Shown piece after piece: positions 50,519 through 61,544 of a stretch of DNA of 64,000 nt. Below the pieces are notes generated by a model that saw only the letters and a program-made list of their open reading frames with translations, was not told where the DNA came from and searched no databases. How positions within the stretch are numbered: position 1 is the first letter of the stretch; each line of letters begins with the position of its first letter. Source of the DNA: Breviolum minutum Mf 1.05b.01. Lineage: Eukaryota; Sar; Dinophyceae; Suessiales; Symbiodiniaceae. Location of the stretch: the NCBI GenBank assembly GCA_000507305.1, contig DF239028.1, positions 344,220-408,219 of the forward strand. The letters are read 5' to 3'. The translations under genes were made by a program, and so were the position numbers.

Positions 50519-50637
50519 GTACCCTCCCTGAAACTAACAGTTCGCCCCTGAAAATAGGCCCGCCCCCACGAAGGAAGCTATCGTATTCCAACCATCCATT
50601 TTCAGGGGCTATGTCATGTTAGTTTCAGGGAGGGTAT
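50519..50637. mobile_element. Hairpin family C, copy C13
   Basis: TACCCTCCCTGAAACTAACA ... TGTTAGTTTCAGGGAGGGTA, the best copy: 20/20 complementary ends. Confidence 0.9.
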
Positions 50638-50732
50638 CAACCCAATAGGTAGGGGTTTATATTGTATACCCATCATGAGGATTCAGCCATTAAAACATGA
50701 CCCCCCCAAAGAAACACTGAATTGATCCATCA

Positions 50733-50824
50733 CTAGGTGGTGGTTTCAATTTGTGTTTGTTCAACCCTACCTGGGGAAAAACTCATATTTGTTATGTTCA
50801 AATGGGTTGAAACCACCAACTAAT
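50733..50824. mobile_element. Hairpin family A, copy A9
   Basis: CTAGGTGGTGGTTTCAA ... GGTTGAAACCACCAACTAA; the core is shortened. Confidence 0.85.
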
Positions 50825-51091
50825 AGATGTTAGATTTTATAGATGATAACAAACTTTGGTGGATGGCCACATGGAATAGAAACGTTGGATAAATTCATCA
50901 CCAGCATCATCATAAACATCATCATTCAATAGCCACTGGGGATCAGAATTCGATAACATCATCATATCAAACACTTTGGGGAAAACATCCAAAACATCCT
51001 CATAAGCATCATTCCAAAACATCATCATGGGGAAAAAAACTGGGGAAAAATTGGAAGGATTTTTTCCCAAGACAACCAAAACACTTGCCAG

Positions 51092-51235
51092 GAGTCGTCC
51101 CACTTCCGCCCCGGCCAAGCCGGACGGCTTTAAGACGTATCCTATCATGCAAGTCATCAGCACCATCCCTACGTACCTTGGGACCTGCTTTAAGGACATG
51201 GTCACTGGGGAGTTCATAGTGAACTTGAGGAAATG
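51092..51235 (+). CDS. Exon of an unrecognised protein
   Basis: Acceptor TTGCCAG; reads SRPTSAPAKPDGFKTYPIMQ, VISTIPTYLGTCFKDMVTGE and FIVNLRKWG. Convincing composition. The downstream border is unclear: joining to 51294 in phase requires a GA donor at 51236. Confidence 0.48.
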
Positions 51236-51293
51236 GGGGATTGTTGTTGGTGGTGCTGCTGGTGATGGTGGTGGTTGTAGTTTTTTGTTTCAG

Positions 51294-51417
51294 GTATTTT
51301 TGCGAATTTATGAAATTCAATGAGTTTCAGTTGTACAGTTATGGCAATTGCTGGGAAGATGAAAATTGCTTCTATTGGAACATCCCTCCCCTTTTTGCCC
51401 ATGAGTTGGATGTTTGA
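51294..51417 (+). CDS. Terminal exon of the same unrecognised protein
   Basis: Acceptor TTGTTTCAG; reads EFMKFNEFQLYSYGNCWEDE then NCFYWNIPPLFAHELDV before TGA. Very rich in aromatic and acidic residues. Probably follows 51092-51235. Confidence 0.5.
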
Positions 51418-51663
51418 ATGAAACCTTCTAGCGTATCACTAGTGCTTCTACAGCAATATGTTCTTTGAAGGTGTAAAAGTAAGCCATCAGAAACCCTTGG
51501 CACAAGCACTGCCAAACTGAAAAAAGGGTCGGTCGGTGAAAATAATGTTTCTCTTGATTCCTGAGTTGAGGATTTCCGGCGAACTCATGATTTTAGGTTG
51601 GTTAGAACTGTAGCATCTATCACAACCTATCATTTAGTGAGCCCAGCCCCCCAAGCAGTTCAG

Positions 51664-51720
51664 GCTTCAGTGGATGAAATAAATAGGATCTGTGAATCTC
51701 ACCAGCCTCAGGCAATGTAA
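51664..51720 (+). CDS. Short candidate terminal exon
   Basis: Acceptor GTTCAG; reads ASVDEINRICESHQPQAM before TAA. Too short to assign. Confidence 0.25.
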   Translation, partial: ASVDEINRICESHQPQAM

Positions 51721-52072
51721 AGCCAGCAGGGTTTGAATGTTTTTGCATCAAAAGATGAAAGAAACTGGTGGGATAGCGCATGGTACTTACCCCCAACAGC
51801 CTTAACTATCCTGGAAAGATACCCTTCAAGTGGACTACTGCATCCAATTCTCCAACTGTTTTTTTCTTCTAAATGACCAAGATGACAGAAACCAGACGAA
51901 GCATTTGAAACCCCACCAGCCACCAGCCTGATTTGTTTTGTTATTTCGTCAGCACTGGGGTTGCTTTGAGGCAATACTTACCATGCCATCCTTATGCCGC
52001 AAAGAAACGAAGTCGACCGACGCTTTGGCGTGAGTTATGGAGACCCCAGAATTCTCCAGTTCTTATTCTTAT

Positions 52073-52183
52073 CTAGGTGGTGTTTTCAAATATGTTTTAT
52101 TTTTACCCCTATATACTTGGGGAAATCATCCAATTTGATGGGCATATTATTTTTCTAAGATGGGTGGTTCAACCACCAACTTA
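52073..52183. mobile_element. Hairpin family A, copy A10
   Basis: CTAGGTGGTGTTTTCAAA ... GGTTCAACCACCAACTTA, same apex variant as A8. Confidence 0.84.
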
Positions 52184-52540
52184 AAGACTTAGTTATGTCT
52201 TTGTTTTACCTTTTGATATTCCCACCTTTTGCATGGGATAATTAATGCAAGGCTTTCAAGCCAATCATGCAGAAATTTCTGGGGTTGGAAGGGAATGATT
52301 CGGAGCGCACAATCATGGCCTAAGGTTCCCAACAACATCGTAGGATCATGATGATGATAGTCATGGTGATAGTCATGGTCATGGTGATGGTCCTGTTAAT
52401 GATGGTGATTATCCATATTAAAGATAGTGTAATTAGTTATTTAATGTTATCATTATCATTCTTATGTTCTTACTACATGTTGTTAGTGTTATTATTGATG
52501 TTTTTTTAATGATTGTTCTATTGCGAGTGTTTTCGTTATT

Positions 52541-52659
52541 GTGATTGCTGTTGCTGCTGTTGTTGTTGTTGTTGCTGCTGGTGTTGGTGTTGGTGTTGGT
52601 GGTGGTGGTGGTGGTGCTGCTGCTGTTGTTGTTGTTNGTGTGTGTGTGTGTGTGTGTGT

Positions 52660-52693
<34 letters not shown>

Positions 52694-52755
52694 GTGTGTG
52701 TGTGTGTGTGTGTGTGTGTGGTGGTGGTGGTGGTGGTGGTGGTGGTGGTGGTGTT
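52541..52755. repeat. Compound microsatellite (TGT)n-(GGT)n-(GT)n-(GGT)n
   Basis: Long uninterrupted simple repeats with one N at 52637, a likely assembly problem site. ORFs here are low-complexity artefacts. A (GAT/GGT/CAT) mixed repeat extends the tract on both sides (52341-52420 and 52760-52800). Confidence 0.97.
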
Positions 52756-53089
52756 TTCGCACTGGTGATGATGGTGATGATGATGACGATGATCGTTTTG
52801 GCGACTGGTCAGCTCCTGGCCGTTTTTTCACACTGAAGACCAGGTCAAAACAGTTTGCAATAGTTTGCATTCCGATGCAAGCGGGCAAGGTGTTTTTGAA
52901 AGGTCTTTGAACTCTTTAAACGGACAAGTCTGAAAATAGGGTCTGAACGAGACATCTATGACATGCAAGGGGTTTATTACGTGCTTGGTACTTGCAAGTT
53001 TGTGATACAAGGTTCCTGCATGTGTGCAAACTGAGGAGGCATATGCACGAGATGGTTGATGGTCAACCTGTGATTCCCTGAGGGTTCAG

Positions 53090-53175
53090 GACAGCAAGAG
53101 ATTGGCCAAAGTGCTGGCCGGAATATGTGCAATGTTGAGTGCCTCCGTGGACTTTTGGCGTCAGGCCACTAGAAT
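53090..53175 (+). CDS. Candidate exon, helical
   Basis: Acceptor GGTTCAG; reads DSKRLAKVLAGICAMLSASV then DFWRQATRIIH. Amphipathic helices, no family. Donor not fixed. Confidence 0.38.
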
Positions 53176-53240
53176 CATTCACTTGCACTTAATTCTTGAT
53201 TTTGCCAGATTTTGCCAATATATAATATACAGGTGTAATT

Positions 53241-53352
53241 TGGGGGTATCCCCCACCCACTAACAGTGAAATAAAAATCTGTTCATCTTTATGAAGGACC
53301 CCCTATAAACCTTCATTTTCCACTGTGAGTGGGCCGGGGATACGCCAAGGTA
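53241..53352. repeat. Hairpin, unclassified
   Basis: GGGGGTATCCCCCACCCACT ... GAGTGGGCCGGGGATACG with AACCTTCATTTTCCACTG inside. Confidence 0.65.
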
Positions 53353-53559
53353 TCCCAAGGTGTAATAATCTTCCACGTGCATGATCATGTGATTTGGAGT
53401 CGGTCTGGATCGAGAAATACTGCCAGCAACAATCCAAAGTGCATTTTTTTTCTGTATATTGGTTGAGGCTAAGTATCATACAAACGTATCTAATGTATAC
53501 AGTATACAGTATACATGCATTTTATAGCGTATCTATTCTTGGAAAATTGATGAAAATTG

Positions 53560-53725
53560 AGATCCGGTCCAAGGCAGGCAAGTTAGTTCAGGGCCATGAC
53601 GCTGCAACAAGCGCTGTTGTCATTCGGGATTTTTGGATGCCAATATGGCATCTGCTGGCGTACATCACCTTGACATGTGGAAGGGACCCCGCAAGCCACT
53701 CTTTTGTTGGAATTGTTGGTACTGT
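53560..53725 (+). CDS. Candidate exon, unknown
   Basis: Open frame reading GKLVQGHDAATSAVVIRDFW, MPIWHLLAYITLTCGRDPAS and HSFVGIVGTVI. One hydrophobic helix. Borders not defined. Confidence 0.3.
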
Positions 53726-54964
53726 AATTAAAATCCCACACCCAAAGTTTAGCATGTTATAGATGAAACCTGAAATCGATGATTTCCAAAGATATAAAGT
53801 AACTCTCTATATGGGGTCCTAGGTCTGGATCTAATTTGAGAAATCTTGCAGATTAAAAGTTCATAGGCCCAGGCAATATGTTTCAGCCAAATGGTTTCAT
53901 ATCATCATATTCATCATGCTAGCTTGGGCAAAGCCCTTCAAAAAAGGCAGGGGTGGTCAACATGTCTCATCATGTGTCATCATTGATCATGAGCAGATTC
54001 ATCCTCGCGGAAAAGTGTCGGGTTGGTTGGTCAAACGCTGCAAAACTCGCCGTCACAATGTCGTCGTCTTGTCGACGGTTGCAGTCGGTGAAATTCACGC
54101 AGACTTTCTGACTTGGAAGTTGGTGTCATTCACTCGACTTGGAAGTTGGTGATTTTCCTAGAGATTCAGAGATTCCTCCCTAAAGTGACCTGGATTTGTG
54201 AAATCTTCAGATATTGAAATCATGATGTCACCCTGGAAATCGGGTCCACCAAATGGTAGTGACGTGAAGGAAGCAAGGGATATTCCCTGACCTCCAGGTG
54301 TAGGACCCCGGTATTGATTTACCACAGATCTTACTATCAGGGTTGCGTGACATTAATATAGAAAAAAATGTCACTTTGATCTACTACTACCAGGTAAGTC
54401 TATGAGATTAAAAAAACCTACCCATCACCTAGTGATGTTGAGTTATTTTATGCAACTTGTGCATCTTGTACTTTATGGGAGTTAAATCCTGAAAATTTCA
54501 GAATCGCCTTCAAGATACTGATGTTGGAAGCATTTGTTGGTCATGTTTGAGTCTTTTGAACAGCACCTGATCCAATTCTATTCCAGCCTCATGTTTTGAT
54601 GGTTTCAACCCGTCTTCAACCCGTGGGTGTTCGCTAAGGTGCTTTTAAGGATCCGGACTTTGTGAACCTTTTCCTGAGGTGATGTGTAAATAGCTGCTGT
54701 GCAATGCTTGGTGAAATTGAAGGTGTCAAGATGGCATCTGTCCTCGGTCGATGTGACCACAATCAGCCAGATGTGATCAGGAAACTTCTTTGCCGAATTT
54801 AAGTTCATGGAAACCCAATGATATGAAGATATGTTATATAATATAGGTATTAATTTGATTTAATTTGACTTGTGCGTTTGTGTATATATGTGTCAAATTG
54901 TTTCATATATGCACATTTAACGTTTGGTGTACCACCTTCCATATACTCAGCTTTTAGTGCTATG

Positions 54965-55157
54965 AGGTTCAGATCGCAGCTGTGAGGTTGAGAGGTGGTA
55001 AAGCGGCAAAAGACCGTGGCAAAAAGAGATTGCTCGTGTTTGCCGCTAGCTTATCAGGGCCTTATCCACCTTTAATGCGTAAGCTCAATGACCCCCCCCT
55101 CTTTGGCACCCCAGCGGATTCCATGAATAAAGCTAGTTGTAGTTGTAGTGACCAGTG
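54965..55157 (+). other. Possible 3' gene end or retroposed tail element
   Basis: One frame is open through GGKAAKDRGKKRLLVFAASL, SGPYPPLMRKLNDPPLFGTP and ADSMNKASCSCSDQ before TGA. The nucleotide tail ends GAATAAAGCTAGTTGTAGTTGTAGTGACC. I have an impression, unverified here, that the same tail recurs in other dinoflagellate sequences, so it may be a repeat rather than a unique exon. Confidence 0.35.
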
Positions 55158-55676
55158 ACGACGTTACTCCTAGAGGTGGATTTTGGTGGATGTTTTCCCT
55201 GTTTCAAGGTCTTTCCCAGGGTGGTGGAAATAGTATATTTGATTTGATTTTCTGTATAAAATGACTAGGTATAAAGGAATGAAGGATTTTCAGGCTTAGA
55301 GGTTCCAGTTTCTCCTTCACAGAAATCTAATGCAAGTTGTATTTGCGTTTCTCAATGCAATTGGTACAGCACTCCAAGAGAAAATGGATGTCTGCTGGGG
55401 ACCAATACACGTTTTACATCAAAAATCATCAAAAATCAAACTGAGTGGTTTCTTTTTCGTAGTGCCGGATGACATCGTTTTAGCAACAGTTGTTTTGATG
55501 ATGATGTTGGTTTGGATTCAGTCATAATGCTTGCCCTCAGCGTTCGATTGGATGTTTGTTTCAAATTATTTCAACCCTACGTGGGGTAGATGTCCTACTC
55601 AACGGGTTGATCACGCCAAGATGTATTTGATGTGTATCTATACGTAGGGTTCAAAACGATTTACTGTATGTTTTAG

Positions 55677-55797
55677 AGTTCCCCCAAGGAGCAACTGCCT
55701 ACAGGGCATATTTCTGTTGAATTCTTGTCCCTGATGGCTGCCCAAGCCTGCATCGAAGATGATGTTTGTTTCAACCTAGAACCTTTCACAGCCTGCG
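55677..55797 (+). CDS. Exon of an unrecognised protein
   Basis: Acceptor GTTTTAG and donor GTATGC; reads SSPKEQLPTGHISVEFLSLM then AAQACIEDDVCFNLEPFTAC. Acidic and well formed. Exits in phase 1. Confidence 0.48.
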
Positions 55798-55994
55798 GTA
55801 TGCTCACCATTTAGCACCATTCGTGACTATGGTTACATGTTAATATACACAGAATTTATATAGATGAATTTAGCTACACGAATCGTCGCGTGCGAGAACC
55901 CCTAATTCTGGTAATGTTTTGGCCATTTTACCAAGGCTTTGGAATCTGCGGGTATGGTGTCTTTCTTCAATGCGAAGCCAGGAGTTTCCACTAG

Positions 55995-56178
55995 GGGATT
56001 AGATTGGTTGAATCTATTGTGTTGACTGGCGGATTTGGAGTTGGTGACATCCATGTTTTTGTCAAAATACTCCAGTTCAACCCTACAAAATCATATCAAG
56101 TTTGGGAAATGCTGCCAAATCTTCAGCATAGAGACATACCTTCAGGCCTCACAACACAAACCTCAATTTCAGGATGAC
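55995..56178 (+). CDS. Candidate exon, frame uncertain
   Basis: After CCACTAG one frame reads GIRLVESIVLTGGFGVGDIH, VFVKILQFNPTKSYQVWEML and PNLQHRDIPSG. Another frame over the same bases is also open, so assignment is weak. Confidence 0.32.
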
Positions 56179-57147
56179 CCGAAAACAAACCTCGAGCTCC
56201 TAGGCCGGATATCAAGCTCCTTTGTCCCGGTGTACCGGTCCCGCTGGTGTTGGGGAGTCCTATCTTTTGGGCTTTGTTTTGGTTCGAAGGTGGCGATGGT
56301 GTGCTCAAGATAAAGGAAAGTTATTCTTGAAATTCGAATTCTAAGAGTAACTTGCCATGTGTTAAGTGGTTTCCGGATTCAACATGTTGAACCATAGATA
56401 TCCATGTTTGAATGTTCCAATTTCATGAGAGTATACCCGTTTGTAATTTTGGGAATGAGGTCACCGTATGCTAGCTGCCACCCGTAACGTAGTGTATAGA
56501 AGATATATTGAATATATTGCACGCTCCTTTCGAATGTGCAGCCCCGTTGAGGAGCCTGTCCTCCCAACTTTCTGGAAAGACACAATCTAAATCAGTACGC
56601 GCGTAGGGGTCCAGAAAGCAAACTTCATGCAAGTTTTCGAAGTAAACGTCTGGTATTTACCACTTACCACCCCTGAAATTGAATCTCTTTTGGGCATGAC
56701 CTATTTGTAGGGACCCTTGATTGGCATCCAGAACTTGGGTGAATATTACCGGAACAAAAAACACCAGCAAACGACCAAAGTGGGAGGGATAGAGGGTTGA
56801 CTTGCTATCTTGACCCGTTTTCCTCGAGGTTTTGGGCAATGCCTCTATGTTTGGCATCCCATCCAGCTTGTGACGCTCCTAGAACTGGCAGGAATGTCAG
56901 ATAAAACAGACAGATGTGTTGTGAAGCGCTGGCCTTGTAGGGTCATCTTGTATCATGTGTTTGGATGTTGTACTTCTTCTTGGAGTTGTGATATTCTGAA
57001 TTCTATTTGTCGGTCTTCCGGTGGAGCTTTGTTGCAGCTTGTTGCTTGTTGCGTTCGCTGCTTCCACTCCGTACCGTTGTTGCTGTACCGTTGGGAGAGC
57101 ATTTCTTGAGAGTAACTATATAATAGTAATTTTAATTTCCATACCAG

Positions 57148-57249
57148 GAACAGCACAGAAATTTATATAGTTTGCCTGCAAATGCTGCATCTCTAGCTGC
57201 TTTGACTGATGCAACCTCTCAGCACGTTGCCGATGGTGGTGAAATTTGA
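57148..57249 (+). CDS. Candidate terminal exon
   Basis: Acceptor ATACCAG; reads EQHRNLYSLPANAASLAALT then DATSQHVADGGEI before TGA. Typical acidic C-terminus. Family unknown. Confidence 0.4.
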   Translation, partial: EQHRNLYSLPANAASLAALTDATSQHVADGGEI

Positions 57250-57536
57250 CATACGCCACTAAAAAGTATGAAGATATGAAGATGAATCCTTTGGGATATC
57301 ACTTGGGGTGACAATCTTTTAATAACCAAAGTGACCACCCAGATTCCAATTTGTTCTAAGAGATTCCAGGCTTCACCCCTGCTACTGGCAAGGGATAAGG
57401 CCCAAGGAATCATCATGATTCTCTGAAAACGCGGGTGGCTCATATATTGGAGGCAGGCACCATACTGACAACTTTCCACATATATGTCTTTTTTCAAATC
57501 AATAGATGTGTTTGAACATCTTTAACTTCAACTAGA

Positions 57537-57641
57537 TATACCCTTCAGGGAACTAACATATCCTATCAAAAAACACTTTTGAGTCGATGATTTTCCGAAC
57601 TTCCCCAAGGTGGGATATGTCAATTCCCTGGAGGGTATACA
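57537..57641. mobile_element. Hairpin family C, copy C17
   Basis: TATACCCTTCAGGGAACTAA ... GTCAATTCCCTGGAGGGTAT. Confidence 0.83.
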
Positions 57642-57920
57642 TATTAAGATGTTTGCATATATGAACGCCCATTGTGTCCAGCTTGGAGTTTGGAGTCTGG
57701 GATCTTTAAGCAGCTTGAGGTTGCAGTTCGTGGTTCAGGAGGCCTTGAATGCTCCTGTCTCCATCGAGGCGTCGGGGTTGGAGATGGTCCTTCGGTTGGT
57801 CCAAGTATGGCGGCCTCAAAGTTGCCATGGAAGCATGGAAAAATGATTTGAAACTGGGTGGATTTTGATCATTAAGGGATTATGATAAACCATTATAAGG
57901 ATCCCTATTAATCAACTAAT

Positions 57921-58040
57921 CTAGGTGGTTAGTTTCAAATATTTTCTTTATGTAAAACCTCTACCAAATTGGAAATGATCCGAAAAATTTGGACGAGCAT
58001 ATTTTTGTTGCTAATGGGAGGTTCAACCGAAACCACCGAC
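57921..58040. mobile_element. Hairpin family A, copy A11 (diverged)
   Basis: CTAGGTGGTTAGTTTCAAA ... TTCAACCGAAACCACCGAC. Older copy. Confidence 0.7.
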
Positions 58041-58352
58041 GATGGCAAAGAAAATAAATCCATGACGATCAAACCCTTTGGATCCCATTGGAAAGTGCAG
58101 TTTTTTTTTCGGTTGGTGGTTTTGCCGGTCCGACCTATCAATGGTCTATGCTATGACTTGGTGATGACCGCAGATGATTTTGTTTGTGGTTTTTTTCCGA
58201 CCCGAAATGGTGGTGGGATGACCATTTGTGTCATGTGTCAAGGTGCTTGAAGTAAAGCTTCCAAAACCCTGCAGAAATACGAATAATGTAATATGATGTA
58301 GATGTAATGTACATAGTACTTTTTTCTGAAGACAATCATCCTCTCATTTCAG

Positions 58353-58440
58353 GGGTGGTTCCATAGGTTTATGAGAAATCACTCTTCTTCGGATGACCAA
58401 CATCTCCCCATGTCCCAGGAATATCTTCATCACGTCCAAG
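58353..58440 (+). CDS. Candidate exon
   Basis: Acceptor CTCATTTCAG and donor GTTCAG; reads WFHRFMRNHSSSDDQHLPMS then QEYLHHVQ. Polar, histidine-rich. No family. Confidence 0.38.
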
Positions 58441-58570
58441 GTTCAGCGAGGTTCCAATTCAAGTACCTTGGGTTGAACTGGACATGGACGTGGCGCGGGA
58501 AACAGTTGATGGTTTTTTCACGGGTTTTTTGGTTTAAAGTTCCCGGAGGGGAAACAAATTACATAAAGCA

Positions 58571-58675
58571 TCCAATGGGACTGGTATATTTACCTACTGA
58601 TTGACTATAATAATCAACCATTCATGTGGGTAAATATAAACTGGTCGCCCCATGGATGGTATGGGTTAAATCAAA
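58571..58675. mobile_element. Hairpin family E, copy E4
   Basis: TCCAATGGGACTGGTATATT ... GGTAAATATAAACTGGTCGC, then CCATGGATGGTATGGG as in E2. Confidence 0.78.
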
Positions 58676-58797
58676 TTTTTTAAATGTTGTTTTTTAGGAT
58701 GAAATTTCCTGAACATTTTGCGGGAATTTACTGGAATTTTCGAATCGTTTTTTTTTAAACACCATCACTTCTCACCACTTCTCTCTTAGATGATTTT

Positions 58798-58922
58798 GAA
58801 TTAATGTAAACCCCTAAGGATCTTGGACCCTCCAATGCAATGGAAGGGTTTGAACCTGTATAGCAGGGGTAAGGTCCTCAAAATAACCAGTTTCGAGGGT
58901 CCAATGATCCTTAGGGACATTG
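58798..58922. mobile_element. Repeat family G, copy G2
   Basis: ACCCCTAAGGATCTTGGACC ... GGGTCCAATGATCCTTAGGG inverted ends of about 22 bp. Confidence 0.72.
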
Positions 58923-59737
58923 AGAAGATGGATCTTTGAGATCTTCAGCATTTTTGATTTCCCCTTCCAACTTGATCCCACAAAAAACGAGTGATGACGA
59001 GTTTTTGGCAACTCAATAGATACGTAGCAACGGATGGTATGACGCATGCCGAAACGGCAAACATGGTGGCCCCATGGAATCCCATTGGTTTTTTTGTATG
59101 TTCAGATTCAGTGTCACTCCTGAAGAAGTTTCAATTTTGCAAGTAAATACCATGTGAATGTATCCCATTTGTCAAGTTATCCTGAGCTTCTTGGGGATAG
59201 AGGTAACCAGGTAATGTTTCTAGATCGCTAGAAAGATCTAGAAAGCATCTCAGTTTCTTGTTGAAATATAAGAGGATATAAGAGGATGGTGGACAAATGG
59301 ACATCACCTACAAGGACATGAGTGAGGAGCTTCCAACATTTTTTGTTGTGTTTTTTTTTTGGTATGTGTTTAAAATGTTTTTTTCAATGTTCTACCATAG
59401 TAAACCACCATCAAACCAGCATTTGGTGGATATTTTTGTTCCAAGCATCTTAAGCAAATCACTTGTTTTTCTCGGGGAAAGGGGGGGGGGCAGGGCGTGT
59501 CAAAAATTCATGAAGAATGTGAAAAAAATGTCATGAGGCAATGCCGTGCCTGCAGTTCAGGCTACTCTCCGGCCACATGTGCCCTGCAATAACGAACACA
59601 ATCTTTTAGCAAAAAGTTGCAGTTTGAGTATAGCAGCTGGCAAGAGATTTATTGCAGTTTGAGTTGTGATCATTGAGGTCTAGATCGAAACATGAAATCA
59701 AAATTGATACAAGTTTGAATTTCCATCTACTGTCCAG

Positions 59738-59975
59738 GTGGTGTGGCTCGAGTGGTTCACAGACGCGTGACTTGTTGCTTTCGGCTCAAGCTCGCATACC
59801 TCAGAACGGTCGTTTGTCAGAAAACTAACGAGGAAAACAACAGCGAAGTAGCGAAACTTACGACCAAGAACACAACTTTGACGAGGCACGCCATTCATGA
59901 CCTAGTGGGAAAGGTCACATATGCCGAAAGAGTTCAACAAAAAATAAAGTCTGTGTTTTGCATGACTGCTGCAAG
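59738..59975 (+). CDS. Exon (79 codons) of an unrecognised protein
   Basis: Acceptor CTGTCCAG and donor GTAATG; reads VARVVHRRVTCCFRLKLAYL, RTVVCQKTNEENNSEVAKLT, TKNTTLTRHAIHDLVGKVTY and AERVQQKIKSVFCMTAAR. Basic and helical, only one good frame. Among the best-bordered unknown exons. Confidence 0.55.
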
Positions 59976-60417
59976 GTAATGTGAGAAACTCCTATTTTTT
60001 GTAACTAAAAGATTTGGCACACCATTTGGTTGGCACCCACAAGTGGTTTGCCTTATCCACTTAGGCGTACAGTTTGTTTGGGATTCTATCAGTGATCTTC
60101 GTGGGTTGAGTTTTTTAAAGATCTACAGTTTTTGGAAAACCGTGGATGCTCAGCCCCCTTGATGTTTGTTCCTGGAAATTCTGGAGATCTGGTTGATGTT
60201 TGATGATGTTTGCATAATATTTGTTTTTCTGGGTTTTTATGTCGCCTTTCTCTTGCATGTTTTGAAGAAGTGCAAGCTATAGAAGGTGACGTTTGTTTTA
60301 GCACAAAGTTTTCAAGAAACGAATCCGTTTTTTCAAGATCTGTCTTTTTTGCCTGTAGGATTTTTTTCGACTTCCAAGGTCCAAACATTCCAAACTGAAG
60401 ATTTGATACCATTGCCA

Positions 60418-60544
60418 ACATGTGGATGTTTCCAAAAATAGGTGGGTTTTCCCCCCAAATCATCCATTAAAAAATAGGGTTTTCCATTATTTTCACCATC
60501 CATTTTGGGTTTTTTCCCCCTATTTTTGGTTCAACACCCATGTG
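60418..60544. mobile_element. Hairpin family B, copy B3
   Basis: ATGTGGATGTTTCC ... AACACCCATGTG; same core with longer homopolymer runs. Confidence 0.82.
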
Positions 60545-60718
60545 ATTTCCGCAGAAGAAACATCCAACCAAACGGCCAAAAAACGCCTAGGGTCCTACAG
60601 CTGCCTTTAATTACTTCCAGGTGAAAATGGAGATAGGTAAACGATTGGTTTTTACGAGTCATGGAATGCGCAAAGATGAAAGTTACACACAACCTTGAAA
60701 GTAATTCCAGGTACATAA

Positions 60719-60847
60719 ATATGGGGGAAACCCCTAAAATGGTGGGTTTCCCCAATCTCCACCCCAAGTGTTGATCATTTTTAGAACCGGAAAACCCCAT
60801 GGAGATTGTTGGGGTTTCACCCACCATTATTAGGAAACACCCATATA
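60719..60847. mobile_element. Hairpin family B', copy B7 (diverged)
   Basis: ATATGGGGGAAACCCCTAAA ... TTAGGAAACACCCATAT ends; lies 175 bp downstream of B3. Confidence 0.75.
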
Positions 60848-60902
60848 TACTTACCAGGTGTCAACAAAAAAAAGATATCCAGCTGTTTTTTTTATCTGCC
60901 AG

Positions 60903-61019
60903 GAAGATTAAGATGACGAGCACACAGGCACCCATGTTCATTCCGCTCCCTCCTGGTCTTGCGGACCTCCGTTCCTCCACTGCAAGCATGTTCGTTTCGC
61001 GAAGTTGTGCTCGTTGTTG
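60903..61019 (+). CDS. Candidate exon with GTGAGT donor
   Basis: Acceptor ATCTGCCAG; contains ATG at 60912 and reads MTSTQAPMFIPLPPGLADLR then SSTASMFVSRSCARC. Could be a first coding exon. A low-complexity GTT-rich tract follows in the intron (61020-61250). Confidence 0.42.
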
Positions 61020-61544
61020 GTGAGTGTTTGCTGGTGGTGTTGTGATTGGTGTTGGTGTTGTTGGTGTTGTTCCTGTTCTTGTTATTGTTATATGTTTTTG
61101 TTGTTCTTCGTTTTGTTGTGATTATTGTTCTTGGTTTTGTTATTGATTATGTTATTGATATTTTTATTTGGTATTGTGTTACAGAGTTATTGCTGTTGTT
61201 ATTTCTGTTTTTGTTGCTTCTTTTGTTGCTCCTGCTGTTGTTGTTGCCAACATTGAAAAGAGCTTTGCTTCTTCCACACTAAAAGGTGAATCTAAAAGAG
61301 TATGTTTGTCAGACAAGATGACGAGATATTTCTAGATTGTTCATCGACAAATCACCGACATGTAAAGTCTTAGCTAGATTGTCTATGGTATGTGAATAGC
61401 ACATGCTTCCCCCCAAACAGTTTTTTGCTCACTGCTTGAATCAAGTGTGGGCAAGATGTTGGCTCTTTTCCTCATCCTGTACGCATAGATATTCTTGTTG
61501 TTCGTGTTCTATTGGGTGCATGGCAAGACTGATAACTCGATATC

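Noticed and set aside
52433-52910. Several ORFs over 70 codons
   Set aside because: Translation of GT/GGT/TGT simple repeats in all frames.
54605-54808. - strand 67-codon ORF with fairly protein-like composition
   Set aside because: No splice borders or family, and opposite to every other gene; kept only as a possibility.
55549-55622. Another degraded A copy
   Set aside because: Core spacing is similar (ACCCTACGTGGGGTAGATG) but the GTGGTGG and CCACCAAC ends are absent.
59783-59790. GGCTCAAG as a second spliced-leader relic
   Set aside because: Only eight bases, lies inside a good exon and codes RLK; chance is sufficient.
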